Shown here: piece after piece, positions 42,518-50,415 of the stretch
Layout of the letters: each line of letters opens with the position of its first letter
Numbering within the stretch: the first letter of the stretch is position 1
Source of the DNA: Streptomyces sp. NBC_00461
GTDB lineage: Bacteria; Actinomycetota; Actinomycetes; Streptomycetales; Streptomycetaceae
Assembly (NCBI RefSeq): GCF_036013935.1
Contig: NZ_CP107902.1
Coordinates: 10,015,001-10,079,000, forward strand
Length of the DNA stretch: 64,000 nt
Direction: 5' to 3'
Notes under the pieces: generated by a model
Databases searched by the model: none
Told to the model about the DNA's origin: nothing
The model's input: only the letters and a program-made list of their open reading frames with translations
Program-made: the position numbers and the translations under genes

Positions 42518-43365
42518 TCACCGTGCGAGCTCGACGAGAGCCTGTACCGCCCGGCTCAGCACCAGCACACCCGTGACGATCAGCAGGGCACCCAGCATCA
42601 TGGGCACCAGCCACCAACCCGTGCGGATCTCCTCGTCGAACAGGGTGATGCCCAGTGCCAGGCTCACCGCCGCGTCGCCGATGGTGAGCGCGGGCTGAGA
42701 TGCGGCGAGTGGGCCCGCCTGGAGGGCGTTCTCCAGCAGGAGCACCGCGGTCACTCCGGCCAGTGCGAAACCGTAGGTCTGCCAGGACGTGAGGAACGCC
42801 GCGAAGCCGTGGTCGGCGAACGTGCCCGTCGCGGACTTCAGCAGAGCGGCCGTGAGGGCGTTCCCGATCGCTGCCGCGGCACCGAGGAGAGCAGCCCGTA
42901 CGGCTGCCGGACGTCCTCGCCCCGCCAGGAGAACGGCTGCGGCCATCGCGCCCAGGCACAGGCAGAGCGCCGGGATCCATCGCGTCAGGGGGCTTGGTCC
43001 GTGGCTCCGTGCGGGGCGGCGGAGGCCAGGACCAGCGCGAGGCCGGCCACCACGCCGAGCACTCCCCACCAGCCCAGTCCGGCAGCCGGCGGTGCATCAG
43101 CGGTGCGGCAATGAGCAGAGCGAAGGGCAGTTCCAGGATGAACAGCGGCTGTACGAGGGCCAGGGGGCCGTTGACCAGGGCCAGGCTGAAACACCGCCGC
43201 GCCGATCACCCCGGCCATGCCGATCACCCAGGCGGCCCGGTGGACCAGTTCCGCAAGCAGGCGCAGCCCGCTCCTGCTGGTGGCGGCCGCCTTGCGCTGG
43301 AAGGCGGTTCCCATGGCATTGCTCGCGGCGCCCGCGACGGCGAATACCGCGGCCAGCTCGATCAT
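42518..43365 (-). pseudogene. EamA/DMT-family transporter, three frameshifts
   Basis: A single ~280-residue protein can be read in order across frames from ATG 43365 (MIELAAVFAVAGAASNAMG). The frame changes after VIGAAVFQ (extra base near 43183-43186). It changes back near 43068-43076 (one base missing before WWGVLGVVAGLALVL), and again in a five-G run at 42988-42992 (one base missing before LTRWIPALCLCLG). The last frame runs to the stop at 42518. About ten membrane segments are recognisable. The first two changes are compensating, replacing ~40 residues by Pro/Arg-rich sequence. The third gives an early stop after about half the protein. Confidence 0.75.
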
Positions 43366-43464
43366 GCGGTGCCTCGGACGGGAGGAGTCAGTGCAGCATC
43401 CGTTCTCGTGGTCGACCCCCCGCTGTCCTCAGCGTACGCAGCGGTCGGTGGGGACGCCCACGCT

Positions 43465-43572
<108 letters not shown>

Positions 43573-43576
<4 letters not shown>

Positions 43577-43618
43577 ACAATGCCCGCCGGGGTCTCTCCC
43601 CGGGCGGGCACTGTCATG
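43573..43618. terminator. Very strong hairpin, terminator of the secreted-protein gene
   Basis: CATGACA-A-TGCCCGCC-GGGG pairs with its complement across a TCTCT loop, giving about 19 base pairs with one mismatch and one bulge. It lies ~80 bases after the stop at 43700 and abuts the microsatellite. Confidence 0.8.
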
Positions 43619-43699
43619 CGTCAAGGACGGGCAGGTGCTGGGTCGGCCGAAGCGCTCAGTCTGCAAGGCCATCGATGACGGACGGGCGCGACCAGTACT

Positions 43700-44188
43700 T
43701 CAGCAGTTGCGGATGGACCACACGGGATTCCAGTCCTGGGTTCCCACCTGTGGCGGGGAGAAGGCCCTCAGGACCTGCCCCTGGGCGCCGTAGAAGTACG
43801 AAGTGACCGACCCGGTCTGCTTGTTGAGGTAGTAGCCGTCGCCGAGCCAGTGGGACAGGGAGTAGCGGTTGCAGTTGTAGAGGAAGAAGATCTTCCACTT
43901 CGAGACGGTCGGATCCCACACCTCGACGCAGAGGTTTCCCGCCGTACAGTCGAACAGCTCGCCCTCCGCCCGGTGAATCCAGTTGGCCGCGGGAGAGATG
44001 GTGGGAGATACGGCGGCCGGTGCCGAACGGGACGCGGCGCCGTGGGGCGCAGGCGGCGCGACCTGGACACGGTCGCCGGCGTGGGTGGCGGGGGTGGTCG
44101 CTGCCTGAGCCGATCCGGTGGAGAAGGCGGCCGGCAGGGCCCAGGCCACCACAGCGATGATGCTGAGCAAGGAGCGCTTCGCGCGCAT
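43700..44188 (-). CDS. Secreted small protein, I36-inhibitor or crystallin-like fold
   Basis: 162 residues from ATG 44188, with GGAGG eight bases upstream. The signal peptide ends at GSAQA (residue ~31). After a Pro/Ala-rich stretch, a C-terminal domain carries four Cys (FDCTAGNLCVEVWD, FLYNCNRYSL, IRNC). Its aromatic beta strands resemble peptidase inhibitor I36 or beta/gamma-crystallin-like secreted proteins. The frame continues upstream, but the start was fixed by the ribosome site and signal peptide. It is the third member of a run of small secreted proteins. Confidence 0.78.
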   Translation of the reverse strand: MRAKRSLLSIIAVVAWALPAAFSTGSAQAATTPATHAGDRVQVAPPAPHGAASRSAPAAVSPTISPAANWIHRAEGELFDCTAGNLCVEVWDPTVSKWKIFFLYNCNRYSLSHWLGDGYYLNKQTGSVTSYFYGAQGQVLRAFSPPQVGTQDWNPVWSIRNC

Positions 44189-44342
44189 GGATGAGACCTC
44201 CGTCAGGACGACACCGGGACGTCGGACAGCGGCACCGATCGGGCCGTCCCACATCCCGTCGGGAATGACGGTGCGGGCCGGACCGGTGACCCACACCGGC
44301 CCGCACCTCTGCTGTGTCTGATGTATCTGCTGTGTCAGTGGC

Positions 44343-44729
44343 TCAGCACTCGCCGCGCCACACGACACGGGTGATGGTGAGTCCCGCCTCGCCGTTGGCC
44401 TTGTAGCGGCCAGGGCCGGGGTTGTAGTGGAAGCAGTCGGTCGACGGCTGCCCGCCGAGGTACGACGTCACGTCGACGTGGTCGGCGCCCGCAAAGGCGA
44501 CACCGTTGTTGAAGATGGAGCCGACGCCCAGATTGCCGGACCAGTTGCCGGCGACCTTCAGGACGAGCCGGCCGGTCTGGTTGGGGCCGCTGTAGGCGCA
44601 GAAGTAACCCTTGCCGCAACTGGGCGGGTTGGGTTCCGCGGAGGCCGCCGGCGCAGTCGCGAGGACGCCGGTGAACGCCACCGCGACAGCCCCGACTCCC
44701 AGTGCGCCGAGTCGCTTTCCGGTCAGCAT
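44343..44729 (-). CDS. Secreted peptidase-inhibitor I36-like protein, copy 1
   Basis: 128 residues from ATG 44729, with AGGGGG eight bases upstream; ATG 44738 is in frame too. The signal peptide ends around APAASA. The mature protein begins EPNPPSCGKGYFCAYSGPNQ, the I36 cysteine pattern, and ends with RVVWRGEC. The Streptomyces I36 founder (SMPI) inhibits metalloproteases. It is closely similar to copy 2, 32 bases upstream, so it is a recent tandem duplicate. Confidence 0.85.
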   Translation of the reverse strand: MLTGKRLGALGVGAVAVAFTGVLATAPAASAEPNPPSCGKGYFCAYSGPNQTGRLVLKVAGNWSGNLGVGSIFNNGVAFAGADHVDVTSYLGGQPSTDCFHYNPGPGRYKANGEAGLTITRVVWRGEC

Positions 44730-44761
44730 GGAGCGCATCCCCCTGTTTATCAGCACGTTTA

Positions 44762-45136
44762 TCAGCACTCGCCGCGCCATACGACTTTGACGACACGGGT
44801 GCCCGCAACGGCGTTCACCTTGTATGTGCCGGGACCCGGGTTGTAGTGAAGGCAGCCGATTTCCGTTCCGCCCTCCACGGTGTACGTCACGTCGACGTGG
44901 TCGGCGCCCGGGAATCGGATCCCGTTGTTGAACGCGGACCGGAAGGCGACGTTCCCAGTCCAGTTCCCGGCGGTTTTCATGACGAGTTGACCGGTCTGGT
45001 TCTCTCCGCTGTAGACGCAGAAGTATTCCTTCGGGCAACCGGGCGGATTGGGTTCCGCCGATGCTCCCGGCGCGGTCACCAGCACGGTGGTGAAGGCGGC
45101 GGCTGCCACCGCACCGAACGCAGCACGTTTGCGCAT
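44762..45136 (-). CDS. Secreted peptidase-inhibitor I36-like protein, copy 2
   Basis: 124 residues from ATG 45136, with GAGGGGG ten bases upstream. The signal peptide ends around APGASA. The mature part EPNPPGCPKEYFCVYSGENQ to VVKVVWRGEC aligns with copy 1 along its length. Differences cluster in the middle loop (VEGGTEIGCLH against LGGQPSTDCFH). It is divergent from the ArsR-type regulator at 45354. Confidence 0.85.
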   Translation of the reverse strand: MRKRAAFGAVAAAAFTTVLVTAPGASAEPNPPGCPKEYFCVYSGENQTGQLVMKTAGNWTGNVAFRSAFNNGIRFPGADHVDVTYTVEGGTEIGCLHYNPGPGTYKVNAVAGTRVVKVVWRGEC

Positions 45137-45353
45137 GCCGTTGTTCCCCCTCTTGTCGGTACTGCGCGGATCTTGGTCACGTGCGACTTCAGGCTGCCTG
45201 CCACCGGCGCCGCGCGCCAGGTGATTCGACCCTTGTCGAAAACGCCTGCTGATGCGCCTGATTGGGCGTGCACCGAGGCTGGATAAGCGAGGCCGGTTGG
45301 CGTGAAAGCACATGTCGAGGCATTTGATTCCAGGGGACCATCAGGAGCACCGT

Positions 45354-46415
45354 ATGCCCCCTACTTCAGTTGATCACGTGACCGACTGTGAGATTTCCGT
45401 GCTCCGAGTGCATTTCACGCGCGAAGACTTGCTCAGGACTCGTGTCGCTTCCGCTCCCGATCCCTTGTGGGAGATTGTGCTCAGTCTGAATCTGCTGGCG
45501 ACGCGTCAGGGACGGGCTGTCTTCGACACGTGGCGCGCCCAGGCGCGCACCCGGCTGCGAAGCCTGCCTCAGCAGCAGCTGCACCTGGTCAGGGCACTGG
45601 CCCCGCCGCGCGGCAGCTTCCCGGACTTCCTCAATCCGGCCGAGGCCTCGCAAGGGTTGTCGGAGGGCGTCCAGGCGATTCTTGGCACGTCGCGCCGGAG
45701 GCTGCGCGAGGAGATGAACGTGCTCACCGTGGCGCCGGCGTGGTTGCGTCCGCTCGCGGACGGCGAGCCCACGGCGCTGGAGACTCTCGGGCAGGCAGTG
45801 CACGGCTACTTCGACGCGGCCCTGACTCCTTACTGGTCTGCGGTGCGTGCACAGATCGAGGCGGATCGCGCCGTGCGTGCCCGGGACATGCTTCGGGGCG
45901 GTGTCGACGCGTTGCTGTCGGCACTCGGCCCGTCAATGCGCTGGCGTCCGCCGGTGCTGGAAACGGTGTACCCCCTCGACCGTGACCTCCGCCTGGACGG
46001 CAGGGGGCTGCTTCTGGTGCCCTCCGTCTTCTGCTGGCAGGCACCCATCACGCTGACCGACCCGAGGCTGCCGCCCGTGCTGGTCTACCCCGTCGCCCGG
46101 ACACACCACTGGTGGTCGCCACAGCGGGCGAGCGGCCAGACCCGTACGACGCTCGAACGACTTCTCGGCCACGGACGGGCCGCCGTACTCCGCGCCCTGG
46201 AGGACGGGTGCACCACCAGCGAGGCGGCCCGACGGGCCGGCGTGACCGCCGCGACAGCCAGCGAACACGTCAGGATCCTTCGGGAGGGGGAGCTGGCCGC
46301 TTCGGTCCGTGATCGGAACACCGTGCTGCACGTTCTCACTCCGCTGGGCCTCACCCTGCTGAGGGCCAACCGGTCGGGGCAGCCCATCGCGTCGACGGAC
46401 AGGATGAGGATGTGA
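45354..46415 (+). CDS. ArsR-type winged-helix regulator with DUF5937-like N-terminus
   Basis: 353 residues from ATG 45354, with AGGAG seven bases upstream. The C-terminal ~75 residues are an ArsR-type winged helix (LGHGRAAVLRALEDGCTTSE, then AGVTAATASEHVRILREGEL). The long N-terminal domain (residues 1-260) opens with ISVLRVHFTREDLLRTRVA, as in the actinobacterial DUF5937 regulators, and shows no Cys metal site. It is divergent from the I36 genes and may control them. Confidence 0.85.
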   Translation: MPPTSVDHVTDCEISVLRVHFTREDLLRTRVASAPDPLWEIVLSLNLLATRQGRAVFDTWRAQARTRLRSLPQQQLHLVRALAPPRGSFPDFLNPAEASQGLSEGVQAILGTSRRRLREEMNVLTVAPAWLRPLADGEPTALETLGQAVHGYFDAALTPYWSAVRAQIEADRAVRARDMLRGGVDALLSALGPSMRWRPPVLETVYPLDRDLRLDGRGLLLVPSVFCWQAPITLTDPRLPPVLVYPVARTHHWWSPQRASGQTRTTLERLLGHGRAAVLRALEDGCTTSEAARRAGVTAATASEHVRILREGELAASVRDRNTVLHVLTPLGLTLLRANRSGQPIASTDRMRM

Positions 46416-46543
46416 GACACGCCGGAGGGCGGTGGATCGCAGGGTATGGAGGCGCTCCCTGCCGTCGGCTTTGTGGCAGGGCCCCGCGAAAGCTGTGACG
46501 ATGGCATACAGGCTGCAGACCCGACGGCAACGTGGGAGATGAC

Positions 46544-47599
46544 ATGCCGATCAGCCGGTTGGGACTCGTCGTGCACGGAGGTCGTCCCGAGGCGGTGTCG
46601 GGAGCGCGGACCGTGCGTGAGTGGTGCGCGCGGTACGGCATCGGCTGCGTCGACATCGACGTGTGGCAGGGCCAGGGAAGCCGGCGCAGCGGACGTGACG
46701 AGATGCGGGCCGCGGGCAGTCCCGACCTCATCGTGACGCTCGGCGGAGACGGCACCTTCCTTCGCGGCGCCCGCATCGCCGCGAAGAAGAACAGCAAAGT
46801 CCTCGGCGTCGACCTCGGCAAGGTCGGATTTCTGACGGAGACCGCGGTCACCGACGTCGAGCGGGCACTGGATGCCATACACGCAGGGCAGTCCGAGTGC
46901 GAGGAGCGCATGACTCTCACCGTGCAGGCGTCGAGGCTGCTGGAGATGCCCACGGACCTGGAGCAGTTCCTCTGCTACGGCCGCGGGCCCGCTCTTCCAC
47001 CGCCACCACCGCAGTCGGATCCAGCGCTGGAGGAAGGCGGGGGCATCGCGCTCGACGTCACCGCCCTCAACGACGTCGTGGTGGAGAAACTGGCCCGGGA
47101 CCGCCAGGTCGGTCTGGGCGTCTACATCGCCGGCAGGCTGCTGGCTTCGTACTCGGCGGACGGCGTCATCATCGCCACCCCGACGGGTTCGACCGCCTAC
47201 AGCTTCGCCGCCGGTGGACCGGTGCTGTCTCCCCGGATGCGAGCGGTGATCTTCACCCCCGTCGCCCCGCACATGACGTTCAACCGCACCGTGGTCGCGA
47301 GCGCGGACGAGCCGATCGTCCTTCGCGTGCTGCCACACTCCGGGCGGGCCGCGATGAGCGTGGACGGGCAGCCGCGAGGCATCCTCGACCCCGGCGACTG
47401 GATCGGGGTGACGGCGGCGCCCGAGCCCTTGCGCCTGGTCAGGCTCAACCCCGCCAACTTCTACGGGCGCCTGCGGGAGCGCATGCGGCTGACCGACGCC
47501 CCCGCCACAGCCGCGGACGGTGAGGCGGCGCCGCAGTTCATGTCCAGCCGACCTGTTCGGGACGGCGTACGCCCTCTTGACGCCCCGCCGCTGCCCTGA
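46544..47599 (+). CDS. NAD kinase paralogue
   Basis: 351 residues from ATG 46544, with GGGAG five bases upstream. The diphosphate motif is VTLGGDGTFLRGAR (Asp near residue 66), followed by LGVDLGKVGFLTE, the NE/D motif ALNDVVVEK, and TPTGSTAYSFAAGGP. It phosphorylates NAD+ to NADP+. An insertion with six consecutive prolines (residues ~147-155) interrupts the middle domain, and there is a ~40-residue disordered tail. Streptomyces carry several nadK copies, and this looks like an accessory one. Confidence 0.9.
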   Translation: MPISRLGLVVHGGRPEAVSGARTVREWCARYGIGCVDIDVWQGQGSRRSGRDEMRAAGSPDLIVTLGGDGTFLRGARIAAKKNSKVLGVDLGKVGFLTETAVTDVERALDAIHAGQSECEERMTLTVQASRLLEMPTDLEQFLCYGRGPALPPPPPQSDPALEEGGGIALDVTALNDVVVEKLARDRQVGLGVYIAGRLLASYSADGVIIATPTGSTAYSFAAGGPVLSPRMRAVIFTPVAPHMTFNRTVVASADEPIVLRVLPHSGRAAMSVDGQPRGILDPGDWIGVTAAPEPLRLVRLNPANFYGRLRERMRLTDAPATAADGEAAPQFMSSRPVRDGVRPLDAPPLP

Positions 47600-47900
47600 C
47601 GAGCCGGACCACTCGGCCGGGTCGGGCGACCTGTCGACAACCGATGCGCCGAACTTGCCCGGCTGGTGCGCCATTTGAGCGTGAAGTGTGGCCTCCGGTA
47701 CGTGCCGGGCTTCGTCGATGATCCGGGCGGCGAACACCGCGGTGGTGTCCCACCCGCCGCCGCCCTCCGAGGCCGCGCCGGAGCCGGCGCGCGCGCCGGC
47801 TCCGCCGGCCGGCGGGGACACCTCGCCTGAGCACGCCTCAGTCGTACGGGCCTCCGCCGGCCGTGGGACGCACATCCCCGGAACGGGAAGGAGGAACGCG
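47600..47900. other. Intergenic region with one large palindrome
   Basis: About 300 bases between convergent genes. Apart from the 26-bp palindrome (listed separately) I find no supported gene. A long minus-strand open frame here overlaps nadK and has Arg/Gly-rich shadow composition. Confidence 0.5.
47779..47804. terminator. 26-bp perfect palindrome, terminator-like
   Basis: CGGAGCCGGCGCG followed directly by its complement CGCGCCGGCTCCG, between the convergent NAD kinase and GNAT genes. Almost pure G and C, so the hairpin would be very stable. Confidence 0.65.
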
Positions 47901-48575
47901 TCAGCCCGGCACGGTGCCTGTCGCCGCGGCGGTACGGGTGGGACGCCTGGGGCTGGATCGGACCGCATCCCCTGCTTGCGGCGGTTCTCCGCGCGGCATT
48001 ACCAGCGCGCGCAGCACGACCGGCCCGGGGAACGCGGCGACCTCCCCGATGTCCTGCCAGCCCCACGACTCGAACGCGGCCCGGGCGGCCCGGTCGGCCG
48101 GATGGACCAGGGTGAGCCCGAGTGTGGCGTGTCGTGCGGTCAGCAGGCGCTGCTGGAGCCGGTGGGCGATGGCGCGGTTTTGTCCGTGGGGATCGGCGAC
48201 AACCTGGGTGAGCGCGAAAGCCTGTCCCGCGGCGGTGAGTCGTGCCACGCTCCGCTGTGGCGCCGGGTCGACCCCGCGCCACCACAGGTCCCTGCGGCCC
48301 ACTGGAACGCCGAAGGCGCAGCCGACCACGGTCGTCGTCTCCGCGAGAACGAGGGCGAACCCGGGACGCCGGACATCGCCGGCCAGACGACGTAGGAAGT
48401 CCCGTCGGCCGCGGCACCTCTCGACGACCGATCCCGGGGTGGACTCGACGTACAGGTCCGCGAGGTCTTCCCGCAGGTCCTGGGCCTGCTGGCGGCTGAG
48501 CCGGCGCAGGCGGATCGCGTCCTTGAAGGCCGGCGCACGAGTGCCGCCGTCGAATGTCCCCGTGCCGCTGTTCAT
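47901..48575 (-). CDS. GNAT-family acetyltransferase coupled to the STAS gene
   Basis: 224 residues from ATG 48575, overlapping the upstream stop as ATGA. The fold is recognisable from FALVLAETTTVVGCAFGVPV, then FALTQVVADPHGQNRAIAHRLQQRLL (acetyl-CoA loop with Gln/Gly-Gln in place of QGxGxG) and LTLVHPADRAARAAFESWGW. A long, basic, Pro/Arg-rich tail (~190-224) follows. There is no ribosome site of its own, so translation depends on the upstream gene. Confidence 0.8.
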   Translation of the reverse strand: MNSGTGTFDGGTRAPAFKDAIRLRRLSRQQAQDLREDLADLYVESTPGSVVERCRGRRDFLRRLAGDVRRPGFALVLAETTTVVGCAFGVPVGRRDLWWRGVDPAPQRSVARLTAAGQAFALTQVVADPHGQNRAIAHRLQQRLLTARHATLGLTLVHPADRAARAAFESWGWQDIGEVAAFPGPVVLRALVMPRGEPPQAGDAVRSSPRRPTRTAAATGTVPG

Positions 48576-49330
48576 TGCGGGCTCGGCGGGGGAGCCGCCG
48601 TGTGGAGGTCGTGCAGGAGGGAGGGCGGCACCGGAGCCGATGGAGGGCCGAGGAGCAGGGGAGCGGAACCGGTGTGCGCGAGGAGCCGAGCCGTCTGCGG
48701 GGACGGGTGGTGCAGGCGCAGGGACGCGTGGGCCGCGGTCGCGTGCTGTGACGCGTCGACGAAGACGTCCGTACCGGTGCCGTCGCAGTGCCCGAGGGCC
48801 GTCAGATCGACGTCGATGGTGACGATCCCGTCGTGCAGGCATCGCTCCAGCGCGTCGCGCACGAGGGGAGCGGTGGCCGGGCCGATGTCTCCGGCCAGGG
48901 TGATCAGTGCACGCGTGCCCCGGTCGTGCCGGTAGATGTTCAGCGGTGGAAGAGTCATGACGCCTCGGTTCGTGGGATCCACCGGGTCGGATACGGCGGT
49001 CATCAGGCGGGCGGCCGACGCCGCGTCGGTCTCGGGCGGGATGACCAGCAGGTCCCGGCGGCCCGTATGGGAGGAGAGCAGCAGCGGCGTGTGCGGGACG
49101 ACCGGCCGGAGTGCGGGGTTGACGGCGACCCGGGTGACACGACCGCACAGCGGGTCCAACAGGTCCGTCAGCGACGGCAGTTCGTGCAACAGGTGGCGGG
49201 AGCGTGGCCACCAGGAGCCGTCGAGGAGACCGGGGGAGGGGCCCTCGGTCCTCAGCCTGAGGCCGGCGGCCGGGCTGGTGATGGGTGTGCGGGGCGGCAG
49301 GGATGCTGTTGCCTCGAACGAAGCGGACAT
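48572..49330 (-). CDS. DUF5994-STAS fusion protein
   Basis: 252 residues from ATG 49330. Residues ~20-135 match the actinobacterial DUF5994 pattern (PGLLDGSWWPRSRHLLHELP, then LLVIPPETDAASAARLM). Residues ~145-240 form a STAS domain (TRALITLAGDIGPATAPLVR, DVDLTALGHCDGTGTDVF). The usual DSSG phosphoacceptor loop reads DGTG, so the Ser phosphorylated by RsbW-type kinases is missing (a Thr is nearby). DUF5994 is normally a separate gene; here both are in one frame. It is the first gene of a two-gene unit with the GNAT enzyme. Confidence 0.82.
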   Translation of the reverse strand: MSASFEATASLPPRTPITSPAAGLRLRTEGPSPGLLDGSWWPRSRHLLHELPSLTDLLDPLCGRVTRVAVNPALRPVVPHTPLLLSSHTGRRDLLVIPPETDAASAARLMTAVSDPVDPTNRGVMTLPPLNIYRHDRGTRALITLAGDIGPATAPLVRDALERCLHDGIVTIDVDLTALGHCDGTGTDVFVDASQHATAAHASLRLHHPSPQTARLLAHTGSAPLLLGPPSAPVPPSLLHDLHTAAPPPSPQ

Positions 49331-49618
49331 GACATGCGCCTGTCTCCCGGCCGTCCGGTGCGGGCGTGATCCGGGTTTCGTCGCTCACCGAGAACGACCC
49401 GGCGCGGAAGCCGGTATGCGAGTGCCCTCGATGTCATCCACGGTACTCCCGCCCGCATCACGGCGACTGTCCCGGCAGTCAGGAGGATGGCAGGAGTCAG
49501 AAGGGCGGCAGGAGTACGGTGGGGTTATCGAGGGCACCTCGCACACCGGTGACCGAACCGGTCTCGTCCTCGTCGTGCGCCGACACGGACCGCTCCGGTC
49601 CGGGGCAGGGTCCGCCCT

Positions 49619-49927
49619 ATGACATCCGAAACTGCGCGCCCTGCGCACCCTCCGCACCGTCCCGAGGCACTGGACGAGCCGAACGGGCGCGGCCGGGTGG
49701 AGGTGCGCATCGTCTCCGACGACGCCGAAGCGGCCCGGCGCGTCGCGGACGCGCTCCGGCTGTTGTTCGCCGGTGACGAGCAGCGCAGTTATCCGGTGGG
49801 TCCCTCCGGGACGGGGACGCGACTGCACCTCACGCTGGATGCCACAGGCGCCGTCGGCCCGCTCCGCTCCTGGCTCGACACCAGCAGGGCGCCCGTCGAC
49901 CGAACCCACCACGGTGAGACAGCCTGA
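49619..49927 (+). CDS. Small hypothetical protein
   Basis: 102 residues from ATG 49619. The C-terminal two-thirds looks like a small alpha/beta domain (GRVEVRIVSDDAEAARRVAD, then RLHLTLDATG), resembling short proteins often found next to actinobacterial effectors. The N-terminal ~24 residues are Pro/His-rich and probably disordered. No family is recognised. Its frame is the same as that of the next small frame after the TGA at 49925. Confidence 0.6.
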   Translation: MTSETARPAHPPHRPEALDEPNGRGRVEVRIVSDDAEAARRVADALRLLFAGDEQRSYPVGPSGTGTRLHLTLDATGAVGPLRSWLDTSRAPVDRTHHGETA

Positions 49928-50050
49928 CGGCTCGCAAACTCCCTCCCCACACCCCTTCGGCAGCCCCGTTGGAGCGGCGAGCCCGGCCAGGCCCTGGCGT
50001 TCGCCCGTGATGCGTTCGACGGCGCACCCGAGGGCCATCGGCTCGGCTGT

Positions 50051-50353
50051 GTGATCGCCATGGCGCACATCGAGGACTGGGTGGAGTCGGACGACAAGAA
50101 CTGCCTCGTAACCCCGGAGATCCAGGACGAGTTGCTGGACGCGGCCGAGCGCAGCATCCTCCACCCCGCCTACGTGTCCCGCCCTGGCTGGCAGGAGGAC
50201 TTCAACATTTTTGCGATGGCCCTGTCACTGGCGGCCGAGAGGATCGCGTTGCCGCGCGTCTTCGACCAGCTGCAAGGCGCCTGCACATCGTGGCCCTGGA
50301 AGTACATGGCGCAGCCGGAAAAGGCGTACGCCCGCGCCCGGCGCAACGCCTGA
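50051..50353 (+). CDS. Small conserved-looking protein, probably 5'-truncated
   Basis: 100 residues from GTG 50051 (ATG 50060 possible). It is helical with several Trp (AHIEDWVESDDKNC, RPGWQEDFNIFAMALSL, TSWPWKYMAQPEKAY). The same frame extends upstream with equally protein-like sequence (GEPGQALAFARDAFDG, then HRLGC) back to the preceding TGA. It holds no ATG, GTG or TTG before 50051. This suggests the C-terminal part of a longer gene whose start has been lost. No family is recognised. Confidence 0.5.
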   Translation: MIAMAHIEDWVESDDKNCLVTPEIQDELLDAAERSILHPAYVSRPGWQEDFNIFAMALSLAAERIALPRVFDQLQGACTSWPWKYMAQPEKAYARARRNA

Positions 50354-50415
50354 ATCCGCCACCCCTTCACCCCGCCAGCCACTGCTCGTCACCTCACCTC
50401 ACCCCGGACTGCCCG

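Noticed and set aside
46085..47968. A 627-residue minus-strand frame across the ArsR-type and NAD kinase genes
   Set aside because: It covers two well-supported plus-strand genes and an intergenic palindrome, and shows no recognisable domain.
49928..50050. Readthrough fusion of the two small frames around the TGA at 49925
   Set aside because: The frames match, but the first protein has its own compact C-terminus and no selenocysteine or readthrough context is visible. 5' truncation of the second gene explains the data better.
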